A stretch of DNA of 62,553 bases, taken from assembly GCF_900107155.1 (NCBI RefSeq), contig NZ_FNOX01000021.1, forward strand, positions 1-62,553. The letters are read 5' to 3'. The stretch comes from Pseudomonas salomonii. Its GTDB lineage: Bacteria > Pseudomonadota > Gammaproteobacteria > Pseudomonadales > Pseudomonadaceae. Every line of letters begins with the position of its first letter. Within the stretch, counting starts at the first letter, position 1. The notes beneath the pieces are model-generated. The model searched no databases. It was not told where the DNA came from and saw only the letters and a list, made by a program, of their open reading frames with translations. The translations under genes were made by a program, and so were the position numbers. Positions 47,144 to 55,971 of this stretch are shown here, piece after piece.

Positions 47144-47156
47144 CCGGCCCGGCCGG
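47144..47156 (+). promoter_or_regulatory. trpG attenuator hairpin (candidate)
   Basis: CCGGC-CCG-GCCGG, 12 nt after the leader stop, forms a GC-rich stem-loop like the one after the trpE leader. The T-rich run (ATTTTTCTCT) lies before, not after, this stem, so the exact terminator structure is unclear. Confidence 0.45.
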
Positions 47157-47299
47157 ACCTGTACCGATTTGCCTTCTTCACCCTTTGTTTGACGCCCCTT
47201 GCCGGCTCACCCTGGCAACCGGAACGTGCGTCTGGCAGCGGGACACGCTCTTGGAAGGCGGTCATTCGAAATCAGTGAATTCAAGAGGTTTGAACCCAC

Positions 47300-47893
47300 A
47301 TGTTGCTGATGATTGATAACTACGATTCCTTTACCTACAACGTTGTGCAGTACCTGGGCGAGCTGGGTGCCGAGGTCAAGGTGGTGCGCAACGACGAGCT
47401 GACGGTCGCCGAAATCGCCGCTCTGAACCCGGAGCGCATCGTGGTTTCGCCTGGCCCCTGCACGCCGACTGAAGCGGGCATCTCGCTGGAAGCCATCCAG
47501 TATTTCGCCGGTAAATTGCCGATCCTGGGCGTGTGCCTGGGTCACCAGTCCATCGGCCAGGCGTTTGGGGGCGACGTGGTGCGTGCACGCCAGGTGATGC
47601 ACGGCAAGACCAGCCCGGTGTTCCATAAAGACCTCGGCGTTTTCCATGGCCTTAACCTGCCGGTGACGGTCACCCGCTACCACTCGTTGGTGGTCAAGCG
47701 TGAAACCCTGCCCGAGTGCCTGGAACTGACCGCCTGGACCCAGCTGGAAGACGGCTCGGTCGACGAGATCATGGGCCTGCGCCACAAAACACTGAATATC
47801 GAAGGGGTGCAATTTCACCCCGAATCAATCCTGACCGAGCAGGGCTACGAGCTGTTCGCTAACTTTCTCAAGCAGAGCGGCGGCACGCGCTAA
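47300..47893 (+). CDS. trpG: anthranilate synthase component II TrpG (glutamine amidotransferase)
   Basis: A 197-residue class I glutamine amidotransferase that supplies ammonia to TrpE. The catalytic Cys lies in GVCLGHQSIGQ, the oxyanion PGPCTP near residue 55 and the His-Glu pair in VQFHPESIL. First gene of trpGDC, 9 nt ahead of trpD. In PAO1 the pyocin cluster separates trpE from trpG; here only estA does. Confidence 0.96.
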   Translation: MLLMIDNYDSFTYNVVQYLGELGAEVKVVRNDELTVAEIAALNPERIVVSPGPCTPTEAGISLEAIQYFAGKLPILGVCLGHQSIGQAFGGDVVRARQVMHGKTSPVFHKDLGVFHGLNLPVTVTRYHSLVVKRETLPECLELTAWTQLEDGSVDEIMGLRHKTLNIEGVQFHPESILTEQGYELFANFLKQSGGTR

Positions 47894-47902
47894 GGACTTT
47901 CC

Positions 47903-48952
47903 ATGGATATCAAGACTGCCCTGGGCCGTATCGTCGGCCATCTGGACCTGAGCACCGCTGAAATGAGCGATGTGATGCGCGAGATCATGACCGGCCAATG
48001 CACTGACGCACAGATCGGCGCGTTCATGATGGCGATGCGTATGAAGAGCGAGAGCATCGACGAAATCGTCGGCGCGGTGTCGGTGATGCGTGAGCTGGCC
48101 GACAAGGTTGAGCTCAAGACCCTCGACGGCGTGGTCGATGTGGTCGGTACCGGCGGCGACGGTGCGAATATTTTCAACGTGTCGACGGCTTCCTCCTTTG
48201 TGGTGGCGGCAGCCGGTTGCACGGTGGCCAAACACGGTAACCGCGCGGTGTCGGGTAAAAGCGGCAGCGCCGACTTGCTGGAGGCGGCCGGGATTTATCT
48301 GAACCTGACGCCGGTGCAAGTGGCGCGCTGCATCGACAGCGTGGGCATTGGCTTCATGTTTGCCCAGTCCCACCATGGCGCCATGAAACACGCCGCCGGC
48401 CCGCGTAAGGATCTTGGCCTGCGCACCCTGTTCAACATGCTCGGCCCGCTTACGAATCCGGCTGGGGTGAAACATCAGGTGGTCGGTGTGTTCAGCCAGG
48501 CGCTGTGCCGGCCGTTGGCTGAAGTGCTGCAGCGTCTGGGCAGCAAGCACGTGCTGGTGGTGCATTCCAAAGATGGCCTGGACGAATTCAGCCTGGCAGC
48601 GCCGACCTTCGTGGCGGAGCTGAAAAATGACCAGGTCACCGAATATTGGGTCGAGCCCGAAGACCTCGGCATGAAAAGCCAAAGCCTGCATGGCTTGGCG
48701 GTGGAAAGCCCGGCGGCCTCGCTGGAGTTGATCCGTGATGCCTTGGGGCGCCGCAAGACGGAAAACGGTCAAAAAGCCGCAGAAATGATTGTTCTGAATG
48801 CTGGCGCGGCACTTTACGCGGCGGACCATGCCTATAGCCTTAAGGAAGGTGTCGCTTTGGCCCACGATGCGCTGCACACCGGTCTGGCTCGCGAAAAGCT
48901 CGAAGAGCTTGGAGCCTTTACTGCTGTGTTCAAAATGGAGAATGAAGGATGA
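47903..48952 (+). CDS. trpD: anthranilate phosphoribosyltransferase TrpD
   Basis: A 349-residue enzyme that joins anthranilate to PRPP. Motifs GTGGDGANIFNVSTA (PRPP binding), KHGNRAVSGKSGSADLLEA and LGPLTNPAG are intact. Stop overlaps the trpC ATG (ATGA). Confidence 0.97.
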   Translation: MDIKTALGRIVGHLDLSTAEMSDVMREIMTGQCTDAQIGAFMMAMRMKSESIDEIVGAVSVMRELADKVELKTLDGVVDVVGTGGDGANIFNVSTASSFVVAAAGCTVAKHGNRAVSGKSGSADLLEAAGIYLNLTPVQVARCIDSVGIGFMFAQSHHGAMKHAAGPRKDLGLRTLFNMLGPLTNPAGVKHQVVGVFSQALCRPLAEVLQRLGSKHVLVVHSKDGLDEFSLAAPTFVAELKNDQVTEYWVEPEDLGMKSQSLHGLAVESPAASLELIRDALGRRKTENGQKAAEMIVLNAGAALYAADHAYSLKEGVALAHDALHTGLAREKLEELGAFTAVFKMENEG

Positions 48953-49785
48953 GTGTCCCGACCGTTCTGGAAAAAATCCTCGCGCGCAAGGCTGAAGAAG
49001 TCGCCGAGCGCCGCGCCCGTGTGAGCCTGGCTGAGCTTGAGGCCCAGGCGAAAATTGCCGACGCGCCGCGCGGCTTTGCCAATGCGCTGATCAAGCAGGC
49101 TAAGGAAAAGCAGCCTGCCGTCATTGCCGAGATCAAGAAAGCTTCGCCCAGCAAGGGCGTGATTCGCGAAGTTTTCATTCCTGAAGACATTGCCAAGAGC
49201 TATGAGAAGGGCGGCGCAACTTGCCTGTCCGTATTGACCGATATCGACTTCTTCCAGGGTTCCGACCTGTTCCTGCAACAAGCCCGCGCGGCGTGCAAGT
49301 TGCCGGTGATCCGCAAGGATTTCATGGTTGACCCGTACCAGATCGTCGAGGCCCGTGCCTTGGGCGCCGATTGCGTGCTGCTGATCGTCTCCGCGCTGGA
49401 TGACGTGAAGATGGCCGAACTGGCGGCCGTGGCCAAAAGCGTCGGCCTTGACGTACTGGTGGAAGTACACGACGGTGATGAGCTGGAGCGTGCGCTGAAA
49501 ACCCTCGACACACCGCTGGTGGGGGTTAACAACCGTAACCTGCACACCTTTGAAGTCAGCCTGGAAAATACCCTGGACCTGTTGCCGCGTATTCCGCGTG
49601 ACCGCTTGGTGATTACCGAGAGCGGCATCGTCAACCGCGCCGACGTAGAGCTGATGGAAATCAGCGGTGTGTTTTCATTCCTGGTGGGTGAGACCTTTAT
49701 GCGCGCCGAGAACCCAGGGGCGGAATTGCAGCGCCTGTTCTTCCCGGAGCGTGGTGTGGCGGTGAGCGGTTCGACCCTCGACTGA
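48949..49785 (+). CDS. trpC: indole-3-glycerol phosphate synthase TrpC
   Basis: A 278-residue TIM-barrel enzyme that closes CdRP to indole-3-glycerol phosphate. Motifs AEIKKASPSKGVIR, ATCLSVLTDIDFFQGS, LPVIRKDFMVDPYQ and GVNNRNLHTFEV carry the catalytic Lys and Glu residues. Single-function protein, without a TrpF domain. Confidence 0.97.
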   Translation: MSVPTVLEKILARKAEEVAERRARVSLAELEAQAKIADAPRGFANALIKQAKEKQPAVIAEIKKASPSKGVIREVFIPEDIAKSYEKGGATCLSVLTDIDFFQGSDLFLQQARAACKLPVIRKDFMVDPYQIVEARALGADCVLLIVSALDDVKMAELAAVAKSVGLDVLVEVHDGDELERALKTLDTPLVGVNNRNLHTFEVSLENTLDLLPRIPRDRLVITESGIVNRADVELMEISGVFSFLVGETFMRAENPGAELQRLFFPERGVAVSGSTLD

Positions 49786-49802
49786 CTTGAATACGGTAAA
49801 AA

Positions 49803-49822
49803 TGTGGAAGCCAGCTCCCACA
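49803..49822 (+). repeat. REP-like half palindrome after trpC
   Basis: TGTGGAAGC and AGCTCCCACA lie back to back in 20 nt, a decayed REP unit in the gap before the lipoate-ligase-like gene. Confidence 0.55.
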
Positions 49823-49857
49823 TCTGGTTTGGTGTTTGTTCAGATGACAGGTGTTCG

Positions 49858-50553
49858 ATGATTGAGCCGGTGTCGATGACAGTTGAAGCAGGGCTTGCCG
49901 CCGAGCAAGACTTGCTGGCGGCCGTTTGCGCCGGTGAACAGGCATTCGGGCTACTGTTCTGGCAGCCAAATGATCAGGCTTTGGTGATGCCGCGCCGTTT
50001 GAGCCGCTTGCCGGCTTTTGACGCTGCCAGCCAAGTTTCGGCTGCTGCCGGTTGGCCGGTGTTGCTGCGCGAAACCGGCGGAGAGCCGGTGCCGCAGTCG
50101 GCCGCCACGGTCAATATCGCACTGGTTTACGCGCCACCGCGTAGCGAGGGCGATCAGGGCCGCATCGAAACCGGCTATCAGCGTTTGTGCCAGCCGATCT
50201 GTGATTTGCTGATTGAGTTGGGCGGTGACGCTTCTGTTGGCGAAATCGACGGCGCCTTCTGCGACGGTCGCTACAACGTCAACCTTAACGGCCGAAAGAT
50301 GGTTGGTACTGCCCAGCGTTGGCGGCAAAGCGGCGGCCGCCCGGTGGGTTTGGTGCACGGTGCATTGTTGCTGGATAACGACCGTGAGGAATTGATTGCG
50401 GCGGTCAATCGCTTCAATCAAGCCTGCGGCCTCGACCAGCGGGTGCGTGCCGACAGCCATATCGCGCTACACGAAGCCTTTCCCGCACCGGATGCCATCA
50501 CCCGATTGGACGCGTTGTACCGTCAGATGCTGGCCGGACTCCTGCCCGCTTAA
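49858..50553 (+). CDS. lipoate-protein ligase A-like protein
   Basis: A 231-residue BPL/LPL-fold protein. Start at 49858 (MIEPVSMTVEAGLAAEQDL) with AGGTG 5 nt upstream. The LLRETGGEPVPQ segment corresponds to the R-x-x-G-G loop and NGRKMVGTAQRW carries the catalytic Lys expected to bind lipoyl-AMP. It may ligate or transfer lipoate or octanoate; it is shorter than E. coli LplA (which has an extra domain), so it could be an amidotransferase-type enzyme. It overlaps the 3' end of vfr by 4 bp (convergent). Confidence 0.8.
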   Translation: MIEPVSMTVEAGLAAEQDLLAAVCAGEQAFGLLFWQPNDQALVMPRRLSRLPAFDAASQVSAAAGWPVLLRETGGEPVPQSAATVNIALVYAPPRSEGDQGRIETGYQRLCQPICDLLIELGGDASVGEIDGAFCDGRYNVNLNGRKMVGTAQRWRQSGGRPVGLVHGALLLDNDREELIAAVNRFNQACGLDQRVRADSHIALHEAFPAPDAITRLDALYRQMLAGLLPA

Positions 50554-51194
50554 CGCGTACCGAACACCACCATCGTCTTGCCTTTGACGTGTACCAGGTT
50601 GCGTTCTTCCAGGTCCTTGAGCACACGACCGACCATTTCCCGCGAGCACCCGACGATGCGTCTGATCTCCTGGCGCGTGACCTTGATCTGCATGCCGTCC
50701 GGGTGAGTCATGGCGTCGGGCTGTTTGCACAGTTCCAGCAAGCAGCGGGCCACGCGGCCGGTGACATCAAAGAACGCCAGGTCACCCACTTTGCGCGTGG
50801 TGTCGCGCAGGCGTTGGGCAATCTGCCCGCTCAAGGCGTAGAGGATGTCGGGATCATGCTGGACCAGTTCGCGAAACTTGGCATAGCTGATCTCGGCAAC
50901 TTCGCATTCCACCTTGGCCCGCACCCAGGCACTGCGCTCCTGCTCTTTGCCCGCTTGTTCAAACAGCCCCAGCTCACCGAAGAAATCCCCGGTATTGAGG
51001 TACGCGATGATCATTTCGCGGCCGTCTTCATCTTCGATCAGGATGGTGACCGAACCCTTGATAATGAAGAACAGTGTTTCGGAGCGTTCGCCCGCGCAAA
51101 TGATGTTGTGCTTAACCGGGTAACGCCGGCGCTGGCAGTGCATCAACAATTTGTCGAGGTTCTTGATCTTGGGTGTGGGAGCAAGAGCAACCAT
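50550..51194 (-). CDS. vfr: cAMP-activated regulator Vfr (Crp family)
   Basis: A 214-residue Crp homologue, the same length as P. aeruginosa Vfr. The start at 51194 (MVALAPTPKIKNLDKLL) gives the conserved form; the upstream frame adds 52 unconserved residues. The cAMP pocket contains GDFFGELGLFE and ERSAWVRAK, and the helix-turn-helix is VTRQEIRRIVGCSREMVGRV. Controls virulence/secretion-type genes in P. aeruginosa; targets here are not known. Confidence 0.96.
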   Translation of the reverse strand: MVALAPTPKIKNLDKLLMHCQRRRYPVKHNIICAGERSETLFFIIKGSVTILIEDEDGREMIIAYLNTGDFFGELGLFEQAGKEQERSAWVRAKVECEVAEISYAKFRELVQHDPDILYALSGQIAQRLRDTTRKVGDLAFFDVTGRVARCLLELCKQPDAMTHPDGMQIKVTRQEIRRIVGCSREMVGRVLKDLEERNLVHVKGKTMVVFGTR

Positions 51195-51441
51195 GGTTGT
51201 ATCCCGAAAAGACTGCACGGTGTGGTTGGAATTATTTTTATCCAGCGGTAATGGCATTGATACACGCTGCAAAAAGGATGGCAATACGCCATTGAATTGG
51301 CGCCAGCTTAACAGACACATTCTGCCTCGATTAAGGAATTTAGCGGGCAAACGTTTTCATTGATCGTTTTCATGCTGGGCGCTGCGGTTTCAAGACCCTG
51401 TGCTAAGCTGGCGACCCTTTTTTAGCAGTGGAGTCTGGGCG

Positions 51442-51864
51442 ATGAAGGCACGCATCCAATGGGCGGGCGAGGCCATGTTTCTCGGTGAGTCGGGCAGTGG
51501 CCATGTAGTGGTTATGGATGGCCCTCCGGACGCCGGTGGCCGTAACCTGGGTGTACGCCCGATGGAAATGCTCCTGCTCGGTGTCGGCGGTTGCAGCAAT
51601 TTCGATGTGGTCAGCATCTTGAAAAAGTCCCGCCAGGCCGTCGAAAGCTGCGAAGCCTTCCTGGAAGCCGAGCGCGCCACTGAAGACCCCAAGGTGTTTA
51701 CCAGGATCCACATGCATTTTGTGGTCAAAGGCCGGGCGTTGAAGGAAGCTCAGGTCAAGCGTGCCATCGAGCTGTCGGCCGAGAAGTATTGCTCGGCATC
51801 GATCATGCTCGGCGCCGCCGGTGTGGCCATCACCCATGATTACGAGATTATCGAGCTGGGTTGA
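51442..51864 (+). CDS. OsmC family protein (YhfA-like)
   Basis: A 140-residue OsmC/Ohr-fold protein. Start at 51442 (MKARIQWAGEAMFLGESGSG). It has a first Cys in GVGGCSNFDVVSIL and a second in SAEKYCSASIML, the pair expected for a thiol-dependent peroxidase-like site. Substrate unknown. Divergent from vfr, convergent with coq7. Confidence 0.88.
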   Translation: MKARIQWAGEAMFLGESGSGHVVVMDGPPDAGGRNLGVRPMEMLLLGVGGCSNFDVVSILKKSRQAVESCEAFLEAERATEDPKVFTRIHMHFVVKGRALKEAQVKRAIELSAEKYCSASIMLGAAGVAITHDYEIIELG

Positions 51865-51880
51865 TTGCGAGTCGCCAATA

Positions 51881-51910
51881 AAAAAGGGCGCCCTTGAGGG
51901 CGCCCTTTTT
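51881..51910. terminator. bidirectional terminator between the OsmC gene and coq7
   Basis: AAAAAGGGCGCCC-TTGA-GGGCGCCCTTTTT, a 13-bp stem with A and T runs on its two sides. It can serve both convergent genes. Confidence 0.95.
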
Positions 51911-51924
51911 CGTGCGGCTGTTTT

Positions 51925-52572
51925 TTAGATTCGATAGGTGCTTTTGGTCATGACCTTGGCCAATACGCTCATGCCGAACCTCACCGGCGCCGGGAAGCGG
52001 AAGCCGCCTGCATCCAGTGCGCTTTCTGCGTGGTGTTCTTCATCAATGCGCATTTGCTCAAGAATCGCCCGCGACTTTTCATCTTCGGCCGGCAGTTGCT
52101 CCAGGTGTTCATCCAGGTGTTTGCACACCTGATGTTCGGTTGCGGCGACAAACCCGAGGCTGACCTTGTCGCTGATCAGGCCGGCAGCGGCGCCGATACC
52201 GAACGACAAACCGTAAAACAGCGGGTTGAGCACGCTGGGATGGCTGCCGAGTTGGCGAATGCGCTGCTCGCACCAGGCCAGGTGGTCGATTTCTTCTTCG
52301 GCCGCATGTTCCATCGCTGCGCGTACCTGCGGCAGCTTGGCGGTCAGCGCCTGGCCTTGGTACAGCGCCTGGGCACAGACTTCACCGGTGTGGTTGATGC
52401 GCATCAGACCGGCGACGTGGCGGGTGTCGGTCTCGCTCATCTGCGCATCGGGTTGCACGATGGCGGGCGAAGGCCGGTACGGTTGGCCGCTGAAGGGCAG
52501 CAGTGTGCGCATGGCCATGTCGGCTTGCAGCAACAGACGGTCAATCGGCGAGTAGTGACGTTGGGTAGTCAT
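51925..52572 (-). CDS. coq7: 3-demethoxyubiquinol 3-hydroxylase Coq7
   Basis: A 215-residue di-iron hydroxylase of ubiquinone synthesis. The carboxylate/His ligands are seen in RINHTGEVCAQALYQGQA, EHAAEEEIDHLAWCE and MRIDEEHHAESAL. Peripheral inner-membrane protein. In PAO1, speD lies between the OsmC gene and coq7; it is not present here. Confidence 0.95.
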   Translation of the reverse strand: MTTQRHYSPIDRLLLQADMAMRTLLPFSGQPYRPSPAIVQPDAQMSETDTRHVAGLMRINHTGEVCAQALYQGQALTAKLPQVRAAMEHAAEEEIDHLAWCEQRIRQLGSHPSVLNPLFYGLSFGIGAAAGLISDKVSLGFVAATEHQVCKHLDEHLEQLPAEDEKSRAILEQMRIDEEHHAESALDAGGFRFPAPVRFGMSVLAKVMTKSTYRI

Positions 52573-52650
52573 GCTGACCTCCGGGAAGAATCTCGGCGGC
52601 CAGTTTACCGCAAGAGAAGGCGATGCGTTTGTGCTGTGTCAATTTGCCCC

Positions 52651-52697
52651 TGTGGCGAGGGAGCTTGCTCCCGTCCGACGGCGTAGCCGTCGCAAAC
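52651..52697. repeat. intergenic repeat of a second family (two small hairpins)
   Basis: TGTGGCGAGGGAGCTTGCTC followed by CCGTCCGACGGCGTAGCCGT: GGGAGC/GCTCCC and GACGGC/GCCGTC hairpins side by side. The pattern is a frequent P. fluorescens intergenic repeat, different from the REPINs above. It lies between coq7 and hinT. Confidence 0.7.
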
Positions 52698-52709
52698 TCC
52701 CCGCAACAA

Positions 52710-53048
52710 TCAGCCCGGCGGCCAGTTCATCTGGCGCTGACCCAACACGTGCATATGGATGTGATAAACAGTCTGCCCGCCATCCTCGTTGCAGTTCATC
52801 ACCACGCGAAAACCCTTCTCGCAGCCTTGCTCTACCGCCAGCCGCTGAGCGGTGAACAGAATATGGCCAGCGAGGGCTTTGTCTTCTTCGGTGAGGTCGT
52901 TGAGGGTACGGATCGGCTTTTTCGGAATGACCAGAAAATGCACGGGTGCCATTGGGGCAATATCGTGGAAGGCGAGGACTTGGTCATCTTCATAGATGAT
53001 CTTCGCAGGTATTTCTCTGTTGATGATCTTGGTGAACAGAGTATCCAC
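52710..53048 (-). CDS. hinT: HIT family nucleotide-binding protein (HinT-like)
   Basis: A 112-residue histidine-triad hydrolase, likely acting on AMP-lysine-type phosphoramidates. The start is GTG at 53048 (MDTLFTKIINREIPAKIIYE), with GGAG 8 nt upstream; the longer frame is not conserved. The His triad is YHIHMHVLG near the C-terminus and the nucleotide pocket has FHDIAPMAPVHFLVIP. Confidence 0.94.
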   Translation of the reverse strand: MDTLFTKIINREIPAKIIYEDDQVLAFHDIAPMAPVHFLVIPKKPIRTLNDLTEEDKALAGHILFTAQRLAVEQGCEKGFRVVMNCNEDGGQTVYHIHMHVLGQRQMNWPPG

Positions 53049-53094
53049 AGCTGTTTCTCCATTATGTAAGTGCAGAACGAGTGTACCTAGGCCG

Positions 53095-53883
53095 TCAGCG
53101 CGGGCAATAGGCCTTGTTGATGGCGCCGGCAATCTTGCGGGTCAGCCAGCGTGGGCTCAAGCGCGGGCTGAAGGCCAGCCAGCGGTTGCGTCGCCCAGGA
53201 ATAATGATGGCTTTGTTCTTTTCCAGCGCGCGCACGGTGTAGAGCGCCACCTCTTCCGGGCTCATCAGTTGATTGCTGCGCTCGAGCTTGGCAGTGTCCA
53301 TTTGCGCGGTGCCGAAGAATGCCGTGCGCGTGGGGCCGGGGCACAGCACCGAGACCTTGATTCCGCAGGTCTTCAACTCTTCGCGCAGGCCTTCGGAGAA
53401 GTGCAGCACATACGCCTTGCTGGCGTAATAGCTGCTCATCCAGGGGCCGGGTTGAAAGGCTGCGACCGAGGCTACGTTGAGAATCTGCCCACCGCCATGC
53501 AGCGCCATGGCGTTGCCAAGGGCGTGGCACATGCGGGTGAGGGCCAGGATGTTGACTTCGATCAGGTCTTGCTCGGTCATCCAGTCCTGGGCGAGGAACG
53601 GCCCACTGGTGCCCATGCCGGCGCAATTGACCAACAGGTCGATCTGCCGCTCGCCTTCTTCAAGTTCCAGCAGGAACCCGGACAAACGCAGAGGTTCGCC
53701 CAGGTCGCAGGCACGAAACAGCACCTCGACGCCGAAACGCTGAGTCAATTCAATAGCAATGCTTTCCAACTGATCACGCTGGCGGGCCACCAGAATCAAG
53801 CTGCGGCCGCGACGGGCCAGTGCTTCGGCCAAAGCCAGGCCGATGCCGCTGGAGGCGCCGGTGATCAGAGCGTAACGGGTCAT
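53095..53883 (-). CDS. short-chain dehydrogenase/reductase
   Basis: A 262-residue classical SDR. Start at 53883 (MTRYALITGASSGIGLALAE) with GGAG 8 nt upstream. The NAD(P) motif TGASSGIG, NCAGMG and the catalytic SYYASKAYV (Tyr-x-x-x-Lys) are intact. Basic tail (RRNRWLAFSPRLSPRWLTRK) suggests membrane contact. Substrate unknown (PA0658 position). Confidence 0.9.
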   Translation of the reverse strand: MTRYALITGASSGIGLALAEALARRGRSLILVARQRDQLESIAIELTQRFGVEVLFRACDLGEPLRLSGFLLELEEGERQIDLLVNCAGMGTSGPFLAQDWMTEQDLIEVNILALTRMCHALGNAMALHGGGQILNVASVAAFQPGPWMSSYYASKAYVLHFSEGLREELKTCGIKVSVLCPGPTRTAFFGTAQMDTAKLERSNQLMSPEEVALYTVRALEKNKAIIIPGRRNRWLAFSPRLSPRWLTRKIAGAINKAYCPR

Positions 53884-53947
53884 GCCTTTCTCCATCGCAA
53901 CGCCGCCGAGCCTGTGACAGAGGCATCACAGGCGGCGGGGCGTTTCT

Positions 53948-54913
53948 TCACTGTTCTGGAGAGTCTACAGGTTCGGCTGCGTCCTCAGCACTTTGCACGC
54001 TTTCTTCTTCATCTACGGTGACGCTTTGATCGGTGGCGTCATCGGCGGTGATGGAGCTGCTTTCGTAGCTGCTGTCCATATTCGCTTCGAGTTGGTTCAG
54101 GTAGCCGTTCATGCCCAGCGTCACCACAATGGCGAGCATTACCGGGATAAACGCCAGCCACAGGGTCGCCAACACCTTGACTGCTGTGGAGTTGCGCGGC
54201 GGCGGCGGGCCATATTGGTTGGCGCCTGCGTTGCCCGGCAGTACCAGCAGCAGGATCGGGAAGACGCTGTTGACCAATGGCACAAGGTTGAGGAGGTACA
54301 GCCAGCCCGACCAGCCCAGATCGTGCAGGCGTTGCACACCGATTTGTACGCTCACCCACACCAGTGCAACAAACAAGGCCAAGCCCAGCAGCACCCCGAG
54401 GATGGTGCCGGCAGTCGGCGAGGCGGTTGCCACGGCGAAGCTTGCGGTACTGATGATGCCACCGGCCACCAACAGCGCCAGGGTCAATACCAGCGTCCAG
54501 GCCAGATAACGCAAGCGGCCGATGCGCCCGTGGATCGTGAACACTTTAAGGGTTGAGTATTCCTCGGTGTACTCACCCACGGCAGCACGCGGTGGTGCAT
54601 AGGGCGAAGCCGCCGGGCGCGAGAAGTCTGGCGCGCTGGCGTCGGTTTCGTGGGTTTCGGCCAGGTTGAAGCTTACTGGCTGCTCGGCTTCGATACGGGC
54701 ATCGACGCCGGCGTTTTTCAGCGCAGTAAGGTAGGTTTCGGCATCGGCGCGGGAAAGGTCGCGCTTGAGTGCGACCGGGCGGCCGGTGAAAAGCTTTTCG
54801 ATGGCTGCCACATCGCTTTTGAACAGCTCGGCGAGGTTCAGCTTGGCGGTGGTGCTTTCGACACCCGGAAGCAGGGCTCCGTCAAACACAATCTTGAAAC
54901 GGCTGTCGCTCAT
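53948..54913 (-). CDS. DUF805 domain membrane protein
   Basis: A 321-residue protein with a cytoplasmic N-terminal part (1-125, with a segment YLTALKNAGVDARIEAEQ of DUF2189-like or UspA-unlike type not recognised), a DUF805 domain with four membrane helices (about 130-275; GRIGRLRYLAWTLVLTLALL and RLHDLGWSGWLYLLNLVPLV are typical) and an acidic, Ser/Asp-rich tail (about 285-321). Function unknown. Confidence 0.85.
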   Translation of the reverse strand: MSDSRFKIVFDGALLPGVESTTAKLNLAELFKSDVAAIEKLFTGRPVALKRDLSRADAETYLTALKNAGVDARIEAEQPVSFNLAETHETDASAPDFSRPAASPYAPPRAAVGEYTEEYSTLKVFTIHGRIGRLRYLAWTLVLTLALLVAGGIISTASFAVATASPTAGTILGVLLGLALFVALVWVSVQIGVQRLHDLGWSGWLYLLNLVPLVNSVFPILLLVLPGNAGANQYGPPPPRNSTAVKVLATLWLAFIPVMLAIVVTLGMNGYLNQLEANMDSSYESSSITADDATDQSVTVDEEESVQSAEDAAEPVDSPEQ

Positions 54914-54984
54914 GCGGGCATCCTTGTCACTTGTTCAGGGAAGGGTTTGCAGGCCTGCACACGTGGGCAGGCCTGCTGTTCAGT

Positions 54985-55947
54985 TCAGCGGGGCCAGCGC
55001 AGTTGCGCTGCCTGCTCGCGTGCCTTGCGGTATTCGGCATCCAGGCGGGCAATCAGTTCATCGACGCTGGGTAAATCACCAATCTGGCCGACACCTTGGC
55101 CGGCTGACCATACGGTTTTCCAGGCCTTGGCCTCATCGCTCAACGGCTTGAGCTTGGAACCGAAGTTGATTTCGCCTTTGCCCTGCAGGGCGGCGAGATC
55201 GAAACCGGCGTTTTCCAGGCTCTGGCGCATAAAACTTGCAGGTACGCCGGACACCGCAGCAGTGTGCACGATGTCGGCGGCGCGCGATGTGAGCAGCATC
55301 TCTTTATACGCGTCCGGGGCGTGGCTTTCGGTGGTGCCGATAAAGCGCGTGCCGAAATACGCCAGGTCTGCGCCCAGCAGTTGGGCGGCGAGTATCTCAT
55401 GCCCGTGGTTGAGACAGCCGGCCAACAGCAGGGTTTTATCAAAGAACTGGCGAATCTCGGCGATCAGCGCGAACGGGCTCCAGGTGCCGGCGTGGCCTCC
55501 GGCGCCCGCTGCCACGGCGATCAGGCCGTCAACACCGGCCTCTGCGGCTTTCTCGGCATGCCGGCGGGTGGTGACGTCGTGAAACACCAGGCCACCGTAG
55601 CTATGGACCGCATCCACCAGCTCCTTGACCGCGCCCAGGCTGGTAATGACGATCGGCACCTTGTGCTCGACGCAGATCGCCAGGTCGGCCTCAAGCCTCG
55701 GGTTGCTGTTATGCACGATCAGGTTGACGGCATAAGGCGCGGGGTTGTCCAGCTGCGCCAGGCCCGCTTCGATTTCCTCCAGCCAGGCCTTGAAACCGCT
55801 GCTTTCGCGCTGGTTGAGTGCCGGGAAACTCCCGACCACGCCATTGCGACAGCACGCCAGGACCAGTTGCGGGTTGGAAATCAGGAACATCGGCGCAGCT
55901 ACCACGGGCAGGCGCAGACGTTGTTCAAGCGAAGCGGGCAGTGACAT
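54985..55947 (-). CDS. nitronate monooxygenase (2-nitropropane dioxygenase family)
   Basis: A 320-residue FMN-dependent TIM-barrel enzyme of the NMO class. It has VVAAPMFLISNPQLVLA at the start, IVITSLGAVKELVDAVH, DGLIAVAAGAGGHAGTWSPF (phosphate/FMN loop) and LLAGCLNHGHEILAAQLLGA. It probably detoxifies propionate-3-nitronate or acts as a quinone reductase. Confidence 0.9.
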   Translation of the reverse strand: MSLPASLEQRLRLPVVAAPMFLISNPQLVLACCRNGVVGSFPALNQRESSGFKAWLEEIEAGLAQLDNPAPYAVNLIVHNSNPRLEADLAICVEHKVPIVITSLGAVKELVDAVHSYGGLVFHDVTTRRHAEKAAEAGVDGLIAVAAGAGGHAGTWSPFALIAEIRQFFDKTLLLAGCLNHGHEILAAQLLGADLAYFGTRFIGTTESHAPDAYKEMLLTSRAADIVHTAAVSGVPASFMRQSLENAGFDLAALQGKGEINFGSKLKPLSDEAKAWKTVWSAGQGVGQIGDLPSVDELIARLDAEYRKAREQAAQLRWPR

Positions 55948-55971
55948 TGGAGGTTCCCCGAGTAATTGAAA

